64,000 bases of DNA from Sitta carolinensis (Eukaryota; Chordata; Aves; Passeriformes; Sittidae): assembly GCA_032173965.1 (NCBI GenBank), contig CM063284.1, positions 105,090,410 to 105,154,409 on the forward strand. The letters run 5' to 3'. Both the position numbers and the translations under genes were made by a program. The notes below the pieces were generated by a model. The model searched no databases, was not told where the DNA came from, and saw only the letters and a list, made by a program, of their open reading frames with translations. Shown here in pieces: positions 38,976 through 49,595 of the stretch. Each line of letters starts with the position of its first letter. Position 1 is the stretch's first letter.

Positions 38976-41900
38976 TATGATATCCTGGTACTGAGACACT
39001 GGATGACACCACAGAAGAAACAGAAGTGACTGTCATTTTTCTCTCTCACTCCTTTATTTTATACAACCATGAATCTCCATGTTCTTTTTGAAGCAGAATG
39101 TCTGAAACTTATCTCAGAGCCTGAAGAGAAAGAAGTCTTCTTGGTGTGGTCCTAATAAAGGAATTTTGCTGTTTCAGAGAACCATACTTCCATCTCTTGT
39201 AGATATTTCATTATTGAAGTTGCATAACAAACACTATTGCATAAAAGGTAAACATAGTTTACACTGCTTGTAAACTGCCCTATTTCTGGTGCTCAAATAT
39301 CCTTGTTAAAAACTAAATTCCATTTTTACATTTGGATGAATTTTATCAGCCACCAATTAATGGATTATTTTAAAAGATATATTAGGCTTTACACTTATTC
39401 TACCTTAGCAGTTCAACCACATTACCATTAATCCATCATGAGCTATTGTATGTGTCTTTGTATTCCAGGTGAGTAACTGTGCCATGGTTGTATCAAAAAG
39501 CACTTTCATATGTCACACATAGGTTTAGAGTAAATGGGACCTCAGCTATGCCAGTAGGGGATTGCCCCTAGGAACCCAAGTGCAAAAGGAGATCTGGCCA
39601 GCAACCTGCTATGAGTCATTCTGACTTGCTCTGTCACAGGATTTTCACTTACGACTGGGTCAAACCCTTATCTGGAATAGTTAGATAGATCTGCACTGCA
39701 GCAGGATGGAGCCCATGAATCACAATGCACAAATACACAAGCAGCATTGCTAGAAAGAGTCTACTTTCTAAAGGTGGTAGAAATGGGTGCCAGGTGACAG
39801 CTGATATGGCACAGAATGGTCTTTGTGCAGGAAAAAAAGAATGTTTTGCAAAGTAATTGCTCAGTAAGGTAGAATAAGCAGGGGGAAAACGCTTTAACAC
39901 AACATAAAACAATAGTACAAAATTGGAATCAAGAACCATGGTGTCACTTCCAGGCCATGGTTTCTGTGCATGTGAAGTAATCATCTGGAAAAGAAGCTAG
40001 CTGTGGGAGAGGATTATGAACAGGTCCTGATCTCACAGCATGACAAAATGGCCAAGAAGCAAATGCAAGCCTTGTTAGCAATGAGCAGCACCTGCAGAAG
40101 GGGGAGTTACAGAAGAAGTTGCTACTTTTTGTCACATCCTCAAGGTGGTCACTGCTAGGTATCATAACTATTTCTAGTCTCAACACTTTAGCAAGGATGT
40201 TAATAAATACAAATGGTTCAGAGATAGTGCCACCTGAGGAAAATCTCCCTCATGCTGAGCACCTAAAGATCAACCTCACTACCTCAAAGAAAGGGCACAG
40301 AAGAGAGCAAATCACTGCCTAAGGCTACCTAGGTGGAGAGGGAAATCTACAGGCACCGGAAATTCTCCAGCAGGCTACAAATCTCTTGGACTCAAAAATG
40401 AGACAAAGAGCAGAGTGCTAAACTGCCACATTTGGAACAACTTATCCAGTAAATTTGCCATCCGTGCTAGCCTTGCAATCAATACTGCTGTAATACAGAA
40501 TAGCTCATTCAGAAATGAATGAAGGGGTCCATGAAATCCTATGCCCTGTATTAACTAAAACAGAGTAGATGATCATAAGAGTCCACTTGGGTCTTAAAAA
40601 TCCATGAGTGTAGTTCAGAGGACATAGAGTTCTAGAGGCTAAGTATGAGGTTCTTACATTTTTCAGGATGAGTTTTCCCTGAAGGTTTTTCCTGAAGACT
40701 TAATTATTTATCCTATAATTGAAAAGTAAGCTGCAAAGGATCAAATTTCCTCCCGTTTTTCTATTTTCCTTAATTCTAGGTGAAAACATGTACAGACAAT
40801 CGACAAATTTTGTATTTTGAAGAAGACTGAAAGGTTCTGAAGGCATGTGGAGAGGAGGTCAGCACCATCACCAGCAAATTTTGTGAAAGGCAGATACTGG
40901 CCACATCTGGGTTTACAACATGGCTCTATAATAATTGGCTTTTCTGGTTTTGATGACCTATGTATCTCTGTGACAGATGTGGTGGTGTGCCACATTTTCA
41001 AGGGATGGAATCTACAGCAGCCTTCTTTACTACCTAACTGGATTTTATCACTTTAACTGAATGTCAGGAGTTTTTTACAATGTGTGACTCCAAAACCATG
41101 TCTTGCCTAGTCATTCTTGTTTCCTCAGCCAGTTTTATCCATTTCTGCCCCTAGCTGTATAGCAGCATACAGAACTCCAGTAACCCCAGAAAACCCACAA
41201 CATAAAACTCACTACTACACGTTTTCCAAGAGTATCATTTAAGATGGCACTTTAAATCACTGGAAACTGAGCTGAGCTTTTCCATGAAATTGTATTTGAT
41301 TTGGTAAAGAAGAATTTCAGTAGAGTGAAGCTAGGGCTATCTCTATATGATTTACAGCAGAATTTCCATCTTTTGCACATCTTCAACACACACCAGGACT
41401 TGATGAAGACCTTACTTTTCAGGTGGACTGATCCTAAGTTTCATCCTCTAGCTACCACTATGAAGAATGTATTCGGCTTGGTTGTCTAAATCACATTTTC
41501 AGTTTTGATGGGCAGGAAATGTAGTGCAGTTATATGTGAGAGCCCTGAATAAGCTTAAGAGCAGGGGTTTGCTGCTGGTTTTGAGAAACAGTGGCTGGCT
41601 TTTGTTAGGTTGTAAGTCTGGGAAATCACTCACATCTCCCCGCCCCCTCAATAGGTATGTTTTGGGGGTCATAGGGGGTTGGCATTCTTCTCTAATCTGG
41701 TCTTCATTTAATCAAGACTTTTACATCACTTTGCAGTAACTCCTAACATGTACCACTGACATCATCAGCTAAGTTCTCTCAGTGTTTTCCAGTCTGTCAG
41801 TAAAATACTTTTGTTGAAACCAGTTTAGAAGGTGAATTCGTGGCAGAGAGGATATGACCAGCCTGTCTCAAATCCTGGACTTGGAGTTTTGAAAAAGAAA

Positions 41901-42855
41901 TTGATAGGAAATTATAATTTAAATTCCTGTGCTTTGTTTTTAAATTGTACGATATTAGAAAGAAATAGAGCTTAGTTTAAACTAAATTGCTGTTATTTTT
42001 TTACATACTTGAGTAGAGTCCCAGAGCTACAATAAAAATAATTAACACAAGCGGCTATTGCTAAGCTAAAGTGAAGGTTTAAAGTCGGCACTTTGTGCCA
42101 ACAAACTACCCTGTGCTTTTTCACTGTAGCCACGTGCTACCCAGAAAAACTCAAGGAACTCTTTGTCGTGTTGCAGTGTAATTTTTTTAGGACAGCTAAT
42201 ACATCTTTAATTCGAAGAAAGATGCTGCCGTTGCCCAAGGTGGATGACACTTGGAAGCACATTATCGCATACAGAATGTTCATTAAAAGCGGATTAGGAG
42301 AAGATCTCATCAAACATACCAATTCAGCTTGAAATAAACGGCTTCTAAGCACAGGAACGGACCATAGGCGCGGACTAGTTTGGTTTGCATATTTTAGAGC
42401 ATGTTTTGAACTGATGTGTGTGGGACTAGGCTCTTTACTCCAGCAGTTCTGTTTAGTTTACTCGAACAGAGTAGAGGTGATAAAATGTGGAAGCTTAATG
42501 AAAAGATATCCCAGGCATAAAACACTGCAGAAGAATTCTGCTTTATAATGCACTAATTAAGAACCAAATTAAATTAAATGCAGCTTTCACTGTTAGGTTC
42601 TAGATTTCTCTCCCCCAAACATTAGACGAAATTGCATTGTTTACAAAAATTTATTAATACAAACTTTACACACTTTATATAACAGTTATCAAAGTCCTAG
42701 TTATAGATATCATGTGTGTAATAATACCTTGTTTAAGTTTTTTTTTTTTTTTTTTATATTCATTTGCACACAAAATAAGTTCTCCAAGACTAACATCTAC
42801 CTACTATGACTATCTCAAATCTGCTCAAATTTTGGTAAGGCTGTTGGCGTTTCTG

Positions 42856-42887
<32 letters not shown>

Positions 42888-43129
42888 GTACAAAGGATAA
42901 TAACCTAGGTGATCACTTCATAATGCTTGCGACTAGCCACTGGACTCTAACTGATAAGGTCATAAACAAAACGTCAAGAGAGCCCTATGTCATTATACCA
43001 CAGCCGACACAAACACAGCGCACTCTGCCCATGGCCAAAGAACAGAAGGACGACTAAAACGCAAGCCGATGTGTTGCAGCATCGTAGGGCCACTAAATAG
43101 CCATCCGTGAAACTCGTGGCGATTTACAA
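38976..43129. other. Intergenic sequence downstream of ADCYAP1
   Basis: No gene recognised. Contains a T-run (about 42739-42755), an A-run (about 42857-42885) and a block at 42050-42370 with more CpGs than its AT-rich surroundings. A minus-strand AATAAA (TTTATT at 42650-42655) is a distant candidate polyadenylation site. Confidence 0.45.
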
Positions 43130-43530
43130 GGTGAAGAGAAGGCACGAAAGCTGCACACTGCGCCCCGCGTTCCCGCGCCCCGGGAGCGCGCCCGGGCGGG
43201 CCGGCAGCGCGGGCGGGCGGTGCCGGAGCCGCCGGGGCATCCCGGACGGGCGGTGCCGGCAGCGCCTGCCCGCCCCGACGGGCTCTGCCCGGCCCGCTCC
43301 GCTCCTCCCGGCCGCCCGGGAAAGGAAGGATTTACCCGCGAGGGTTTGTTGGGGGGGTTGGGGGGTTGCTTTCCGACGTCTTGAATGCGGGGCTCGTTTT
43401 GTGTCTTTGGAAAGACTCCTGTAAGGTTTGTGTGGTGAGCTGGAAGGAAGCGGGTACCTACGTGTCCTCCTTCGCTCCCGGCCCGGCGGGGGACGGGACC
43501 GGCCCCCGGGCAGACGGTAAGATAGGAGTC
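43130..43530. promoter_or_regulatory. CpG island downstream of ADCYAP1
   Basis: Dense CpG and GC content, including GCGGGCGGGC- and CCGGGCGG-type motifs, about 1.8 kb beyond the ADCYAP1 stop codon. On the plus strand it ends with CAGACGGTAAGATAGG, with a good splice donor at 43517-43521. It may be the promoter and first exon of a separate, possibly non-coding, plus-strand transcript. No coding sequence is recognised. Confidence 0.5.
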
Positions 43531-43816
43531 CGTACATAGAGAGATGAGGTGAAAATGGTTTATCTCGTTAGAAACCGGACCACAGGTGAACACTACACAT
43601 TCTTTTATGACAAAAGTTTGTTTTATGAAATAAATTTTACTAAGCAATAAGCCAGAATGTAGAAAAATACATTTTACCTCCAAACTCAATAAACAAGGAA
43701 CAAAAACTTTCGTAGTAGTGCATAATTCTTTAGTGGTAGCTACAACAGGGGTTCCTAAACTTGTACAATAAGAGCTTGCATAAAACAGAACAAAGGAGTG
43801 AGAGAGCGTTCACAAT

Positions 43817-43845
43817 CTTTTTTTTTTTTTTTTTTTTTTTTTTTT
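43817..43845. repeat. Poly(T) run
   Basis: About 28 T residues on the plus strand. Confidence 0.9.
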
Positions 43846-44049
43846 CCAAAAAGAACATAACCCAAAAAGGTGACTCAGGTGGGTTAAACAGAGCTCGGAA
43901 AAGTTCGAAGAGAGGATGAGAGGCGGGAGGTCCTACAAGAAAAAGCAATCAAAGAAAAGAGCAACTCCGACCGAAAAATGCAAAGGCGAGAACCCTGCTC
44001 ATTATTACACATGATGAGAAGCATGGACAGCACTGGAGAGTAACACACT

Positions 44050-44280
44050 GTACTTTGCATCCAGGTCCAGTACCGAGCTGCCCGGGGCAGTTGGGTAACG
44101 GATCGGAGGTGGGATCGCCTCGTCTTACCTCGACCCTGCGGCACCGGCTCCGGTACCGGCTCCGGCCCCGGGGCGTGCCGCGGGCCGCCCCCGCTCACTT
44201 CCCCACTCTTTCCAAACGGGTCCTTGTCTCTGCTTTGGCTTTGTTCTGCAACTCTGCCCAGACAGCCAGAAGAGTAGTGC
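44050..44280. promoter_or_regulatory. Second downstream CpG-rich patch
   Basis: A CpG-dense segment with an imperfect tandem CGGCTCCGG motif near 44141-44170. On the minus strand it contains GTCGAGGTAAGACG, a strong donor (CTTAC at 44127-44131 on the plus strand). It may be a promoter, an exon or a spliced part of a long ADCYAP1 3' UTR. Confidence 0.4.
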
Positions 44281-44829
44281 ACGGGGCTTGGTACTTACTA
44301 CCCTTGCTGCTGGTTCGGGATTTTGGGGTTGGGGTTTTGAGTCTGGCTATTTTTTGGTTTATTTTGATTTTTTTTGTTTGTTTGTTTTTGTTTTTGTTAT
44401 TTTAATTTTGGGTTTTTAAACTATTTCTCCCTCCAATAGGCAACAGAGATGCACAATTTGGATCGAGCTGTTGTTTTCACAAGATAATTATCCTCTAAGC
44501 TCATTGTTTGAGGATATACTAATAGAGATATAACTGGAATCAAAGAAAGCAGGAGAGAAAAAAAAATATAATCGAAATCTAGAAGAAAGGGGACGCTGCC
44601 CCTTCAGAGAGGCTAGTGGCTAAAGAGCCTGCCTTAAGACTCACCAGGGGAAGAATCTGCTTCACCAATTCTCCCAAGTCAATTTCCTCATAATCCCCCT
44701 GGGAGCAGGTCATCCTTCTCTATGTACAGTAGCAAATGGTGAAAATTAATGTCTTTGACCCTGTCACGGATAAAAATACTATCCTTTTAATTTCTGTTAC
44801 AAAAATAGGAGTAATATTCAAAACAATGA

Positions 44830-45181
44830 TTGTCTCTTTTTTTTCTATTTATTTTATATAAAAACATAAACAGCTCAGGCGAATTCTTGTTCTTGTGCAG
44901 GCTTTTCATGAAGAATTGTTCTTTACTATTCTTAGTAGTATTTATATATATATATTTATATATTATATATAACTTAATGATTGGTCCACAAAGTAGATCT
45001 GTGCGTTTCTCTAGTGCTTTTTGTACAAAAGAAAAACAATATTATTATCAAAATATTCATTTAATGGCTTTACTTCATACATAAATACATGTTTAGATAA
45101 CACAGGAGCGGTGATTGTTCAGTCAGTTTGGAAATGACTTTTGTTTTTGTTTAGATTTTTTTGTTGTTGTTGTTGGGTTTA

Positions 45182-45240
<59 letters not shown>

Positions 45241-45279
45241 GGACTTTGTATACACAGGAGTGGCTGGTTACTCACATCG
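44830..45279 (-). other. ADCYAP1: ADCYAP1 3' UTR (minimum extent)
   Basis: Sequence after the TAG stop is AT-rich on the transcript and contains a GA-repeat (CT on the plus strand). The nearest AATAAA in transcript sense is at 44848-44853, which would end the mRNA near 44830. Alternatives lie at 44358-44363 and 42650-42655. Mammalian ADCYAP1 has a long 3' UTR, so the distal sites are possible. The true end cannot be fixed from sequence alone. Confidence 0.4.
45182..45239. repeat. (CT)n microsatellite in the ADCYAP1 3' UTR
   Basis: About 28 CT dinucleotides with one TTT interruption. It lies about 40 bp past the stop codon on the transcript, where it would read as (AG)n. Confidence 0.95.
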
Positions 45280-45466
45280 CTACAAATACGCTACTCGACG
45301 TCCTTTGTTTTTAACTCTTTGTTTATACCTTTTCCCCAGGACGGCTGCTAAGTATTTCTTGACAGCCATTTGTTTCCGGTAGCGGCTGTAGCTGTCCGTG
45401 AAGATGCCGTCTATGTGCCGCTTGGTCAGCGGTTCCGCATCGTCCCCCAGGCCGCCGCTGGCACCG
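45280..45466 (-). CDS. ADCYAP1: ADCYAP1 coding exon 4 (PACAP-38)
   Basis: Acceptor GCTTGCAG precedes 45466. The exon encodes [16 protein letters not shown], then PACAP-38 beginning [16 protein letters not shown], then GRRVAYL and a TAG stop at 45282-45280. Position 2 is Ile, as in chicken, where mammals have Ser. Both processing sites (KR before, GRR after) and the internal GKR for PACAP-27 are intact. Confidence 0.98.
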
Positions 45467-48400
45467 CTGCAAGCACCGAGAAGCACAGCTGCATCAGGCG
45501 GGGCCGCTCCGCCCCGCTCCGCGCCCCTCCGCACCGCCCCCTGCCCCGCGCAGCCCCGCGCCGGCCGCTGCCCCGGCGCAACACGTTGCGCGGAAGATGC
45601 GCGGAGAGACAAAGGCCGAGCCGAAACCCGCTCCCGACGCTGTGCGCGCAAGTGGCGGCGGCGAAGGGAGAGACAATATCTCCCCGCCATGAATTATTCA
45701 TTGCTGCCGCGAAAGCTGCTCTCCCTGGGGCTTCATTAACGTGTTACCTTCTGCCGAGGGGCAGCGGGTGGCACCGGGCTCTACCCTGCCCCGCCGGCGG
45801 CGAGGTGCCCCGCCCGGCGGCTGGGGGTGCGAAGGGCTGCAACCGAGCCTCCGCTGCTGCAGCTGAGCCCTCGACCATAGCTCTCCATAAGCTGCTCCCC
45901 CCAGCAAACCGTAAGGGTTGCCCAATTTGCTAATTTTAAATCGGTTGATTATGAAAATTTACAGAGACATATAGGTAGATAGATATAGATGATATAGATA
46001 TATAGATATAGATATAGATGATATAGATAGACATATAGACATATAAATATATACACTTGCATATGTGTGTATATCTATATCTATATACATACATATATAT
46101 AGCCTTATGCCCGAACGTAGTAACCCAAAAAAACCTCCGCGAACACCCGCACTGACAACCACGCTCACGCTGCGCCGGGAGCGGCTAGGGGCGGCCGATG
46201 CTTGGGTAGCCGGACTCCGCCAGACTCATCGAGAGCGCAACACATTCCCGACCCCCTCCGGGGCAGCTTTGTTCCCCCCAGCCGCAGCCCTTCCATCGTC
46301 TCCGATACAGCGGCACCAACGCCCACCGCGGGAAAGAACAAGCAGAGAGCCTTACCCGACCCGCTTGGCCATCAGCGAGTGCAGATATTTCCTGGCAGAT
46401 AACTGGCCCAGGAGTTTCCTGTAGGCTTTGCTGAAGATCCCATCGGCGTGCCTGGGCAGAGGGAAGAGCCCGCGGGTGAGCGGCGAGGCCCGGGAGCCGG
46501 CGGCGGCGGGTTGCGGGAGCCCTGGCGGTTACGGTGACCATCCCTCTCCGCCGGAGAGCGGAGGGCGGCATCTCCCCGCGTCTCCCGGGACCCCTCGTCC
46601 CCACCCAGATCCCTCCCCGCCGCGTTCGCTCGGTTCCGCGACAGCTAGGCATTTCTGCTCCGTTTGCGGGAGCATCGCTAGACCTCCTCGGCGCGGGCGG
46701 CTTCCCCTCTCCCTCCCCCGCGCTGCTGGAGGTAAGGCGGCTTTTCCATTTCTTCTGAGCTTTACACTGGGCAGCAGGACCTGGGCAGTATTGTCGTTTG
46801 TTTGGGTTCGGGATTTTTATTTTGATGTTGTTGCTGTTTGCTTGCTAGGTATCATTACTACTTTTCCCCCAAATCGGTTCTGCCAGACCTGTTTTTCTCC
46901 CTACTCCAAATTCACGCCTGACACCCCGCGAGCAGCAGTCACCTCTTTTCCGGTGGGTAATACAAGGTGTACATCTCGCTGATCATGGAGGACGGATTCG
47001 CTATACCGAGGGGCTCGTGGTCGTAGGCGAAGTCCGGCAGGGTGTTCCCGTCCTCGTCGTAGACTTCATCCTCCAGCCTGGCAACGACAGCAGCAAGGAG
47101 AAGGAGTCAGCCGGGCTCCGCGGGGCGCTTCGTTGCACTCCCCGCTGCCGGCTTCCGGCTGCCTCGGTGGCCACCCCTCGGCGGAGCCGACCCGGGAGCC
47201 CCGGGAGCCCCGTCCGACTGCCCCATCCCCTTCCTGCACCCGCCCGCTCCCCATCCCCGCCCTCTCCTCTGCGGGGCAGGACCACAGAGGAGGGAACACA
47301 CCCGCCGTCAGACGTGCTCCAAGAAACCCCCCAAACGTGCCCCCCCTCCCCCCGCCCTCTGCGGCCCACGCCCCGGCCCGAGAAACATCCCCTCTCTGCC
47401 ACAGCCGCGGCTGGCGCTTCCCGGGCGGAGCGCACGCCCAGGCGCGCAGGCTGCCGCGCACACACGCGTTTGTGCGCCGGGGGCTGGGCTGGAGCCGAGC
47501 AGCATCCGCAGCGGAGACGGGGCGGTGAGCGGCAGCCCCGCCGCCGGCGCCGGGGACCGCGCCCCGCTCCTCCCCGCAGCTCCCGCTGGGACGGGGGGGA
47601 TTCGCCTGTTGTTTTTTCGTTGAACGGTGCCTCTGAGATCTCGCCAGTTTTGTGTGTGTCCCAGCCCCCGCTCTCTGCCTCCCTCTCTGCAGTACGATGT
47701 AGGTCATTGCACGTTACAGGCGGCTATTTTTGTCTGTGAGCTTTAGCGGAGGTATTAATAATAGATGCCGCTAAAGTGTTTCACTCCTCCTAATTCAGGC
47801 GCTTGAATGAAGAAAGCCGGCTTGCTGGCGGCTAATGGCCCTTCAGGCCACCGAGCCCGCTGCCCCCTAGCCGTACTGCCCAGGAAGATGACGGGGGCTG
47901 CTCCGAGCCAGCTCCGACAGGCTCCCGGTTACTGCCAGGACACATCGGAACCCCAAAAAGGACACCCACATCGGACAAACCTGCGCTCCCAGCATCGCCC
48001 TCCCCTCCCCCCCGCCCCTTCATCTCCGCTCACCGCACGGCAGTGACCCCCGCAGGGCACCCAGGATCACAGCCAAGTGCCGGTGAAGCAGGACGACAGC
48101 ACCGAGCCCAAAACTCCCCCCAGGCCAAGCAGCACGGGTCGCCCGGGCAGGCGACAAACAAGGGTGAGAACGGGCTGCCGTCGGCCGTCTCGGACCAGAT
48201 ACCCTGAGCCCCCAGCCGCAGACCAGCCTAGAAAACTCCCTTGTGCTGGGGCCTCTGGGTGTCCTCCGCTCCTGCCCCAAACACAGAGGGATTCAAACGC
48301 CCACGGCTCCCAGCTGGAAAGGGACAGCACAGGCATCAGCCTGGGCTAGCACCCGGCAAGACAACTCCGAACACAGAAAACCAAACAACCTTGTTCCAGC

Positions 48401-49101
48401 CCCTTTCCCTCTTGAGAAGGGCTCTCATACACGGACAGGTAAACAGGGGAAGAGACTGAATCCCCACCAGCTCCAATGCCGCTACAAGAATCGTGACAGC
48501 TCCCACATGCTTGCAGACAACGGCGCACCCGTCCCCGCGCCCCGCTCCCCCTCAGCCGAACAGGTGATGCTCGGCGCTCACCTGGGCGAGCTGCGGGCAA
48601 CCGGAGGCTGCCAAGGGCCCCGCAGGACAAGGGGGCAGACGGGAGAGGAGCTTTTGAGCCCCGTCGACATGCAGCCGAGACCTCGGCCAGCTCCCGCAGA
48701 GACGCAGAAGTGCAGGTCCCCCACTCCCGGGGACTCCACTGGGGACAAGAGGCCGTGGGTGACAGAGCCGGTGTCCCAAGGAGCGGACCTGGGGGATGCC
48801 AGTGCTGCAGCCGGGAGAGGTCCTGTGCTGCGGTGGAGGGGGTGGGCACACAGCCAAAGTGGAGGGGATTTCCTTTAGTGACTCTACTCCACATCTCCTC
48901 TCATTTTCTCCCCGGTAAGATTCCGCTGCTCTTAGCTAAGCTGGGGCTGAGGGGGGCTGAAGTAGTCCCGACGGAGCTCCCGGAGAGCTGACGGACCTAC
49001 CTGAGCGCCGGGAACTGAAGTCCGGCCGCAGGTGAGCAGTAGACGCTGCAGTGCATTATTATGCCATAGACCAGGAGTGCTAAGATCGCTTTGCTACACA
49101 T
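45280..49101 (-). CDS. ADCYAP1: ADCYAP1, PACAP/GRF precursor (4 coding exons)
   Basis: Encodes the secreted precursor of pituitary adenylate cyclase-activating polypeptide, a neuropeptide acting on PAC1/VPAC receptors to raise cAMP. Coding exons on the minus strand: 49101-49001 (101 nt), 47077-46943 (135), 46451-46356 (96), 45466-45280 (187). The total is 519 nt, 172 residues plus stop, against about 175 for known vertebrate precursors. All introns are phase 2 with GT donors and AG acceptors. Residues 1-22 or so form the signal peptide ([16 protein letters not shown]...). The GRF/PRP-like peptide starts at His80 after Lys-Arg. PACAP-38 spans 128-165 after KR, and PACAP-27 ends at Leu154 before Gly-Lys-Arg. 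Gly166-Arg-Arg supplies the amide and cleavage site. The start is the ATG giving MCS; mammals have an extra MT upstream, where this sequence has GTG GCG. No defect seen. Confidence 0.98.
45960..46104. repeat. (ATAG)n/(ATAT)n simple repeat in intron
   Basis: Imperfect GATA/ATAG tetramers grade into TATATA sequence, within the intron between the GRF-like and PACAP exons. Confidence 0.9.
46356..46451 (-). CDS. ADCYAP1: ADCYAP1 coding exon 3 (GRF/PRP-like peptide)
   Basis: 96 nt between the acceptor CTCTGCCCAG and the donor GTAAGG (CTTAC at 46351-46355 on the plus strand). Encodes [20 protein letters not shown] and the following [12 protein letters not shown], the growth-hormone-releasing-factor-like or PACAP-related peptide. 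It is in frame at both ends (phase 2/2), so skipping it preserves the PACAP frame. Confidence 0.97.
46943..47077 (-). CDS. ADCYAP1: ADCYAP1 coding exon 2 (propeptide spacer)
   Basis: 135 nt with acceptor TTGCCAG and donor GTGACT. Encodes an acidic cryptic-peptide segment beginning [16 protein letters not shown] and ending YYPPEK. The last two bases (AG) join the next exon's G to complete the Arg of the Lys-Arg cleavage site before the GRF-like peptide. Confidence 0.95.
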
Positions 49102-49108
49102 CGCCACT
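49001..49108 (-). CDS. ADCYAP1: ADCYAP1 coding exon 1 (start codon and signal peptide)
   Basis: The ATG is at 49101-49099 and the donor GTAGGT lies just below 49001. The signal sequence has a hydrophobic core LALLVYGII. Purine at -3 (GCGATG) favours initiation. The nearest upstream acceptor is CCTCCCGCACAG ending at 49109, giving 7 nt of 5' UTR in this exon. A second acceptor, TTTTTACAG ending near 49133, follows the long poly(T) and would add 24 nt. Sequence alone does not decide between them. Confidence 0.93.
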
Positions 49109-49133
49109 CTGTGCGGGAGGGAAAGGAAACTAC

Positions 49134-49136
<3 letters not shown>

Positions 49137-49197
<61 letters not shown>

Positions 49198-49340
49198 ACA
49201 AAACACACACACACACACAAAAAAACCAACCAACCAACCAAACAAAAAAAAAACAAACAAACAAAAAAAAAACAAAAAAACAAACAAAAAACACGACCAA
49301 AAAACCCCAAAAAACAAAAAAACACCAAACCAAAAAATTC
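49137..49340. repeat. 59-nt poly(A) run and A/C-rich low complexity in intron 1
   Basis: A59 at 49137-49195 on the plus strand is followed by (CA)n, (CCAA)n and CAAA-type sequence to about 49340. In the ADCYAP1 transcript this is a T/G-rich stretch ending in T59, directly before the exon 2 splice acceptor. Confidence 0.95.
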
Positions 49341-49595
49341 ACTAGCAAAAACCCAAAGAAACCATCCCACGGCTCTCCAACCCCCTGGCCTCGCCTACCG
49401 GAAAAGGAGGCAGCGCGGCCCCGAGGGACAAGCGCCCGGGGCAGCCGGGTGCTGGCGCGGAGCGGCACGGAGAGGAGCAAAGCGGTGCCCAGCGCAGAGA
49501 ACTGCGGCCGCCGCCCGCCCCGTCGGCGCCCGCCCGCCCGCCCGCCTGCCCCGGGACCGCTGCGGAAGGCCCGGCGAACCACCTCGTGTCCTTAC

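Noticed and set aside
43093..43689. 198-codon minus-strand open frame
   Set aside because: Its middle is translated CpG island (Arg/Ala/Gly/Pro-rich), and no family resemblance was seen. GC-rich DNA keeps frames open by chance.
47001..47739. Plus-strand 240-codon and minus-strand 213-codon frames
   Set aside because: GC-rich shadows of ADCYAP1 exon 2 and flanking intron. The true exon is read in a different frame between its splice sites.
45280..49101. VIP or GHRH as the identity of the neuropeptide gene
   Set aside because: The [16 protein letters not shown] peptide followed by a 38-residue form ending at GRR, together with an upstream [12 protein letters not shown] peptide, is specific to the PACAP precursor. 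VIP and GHRH precursors have different peptides.
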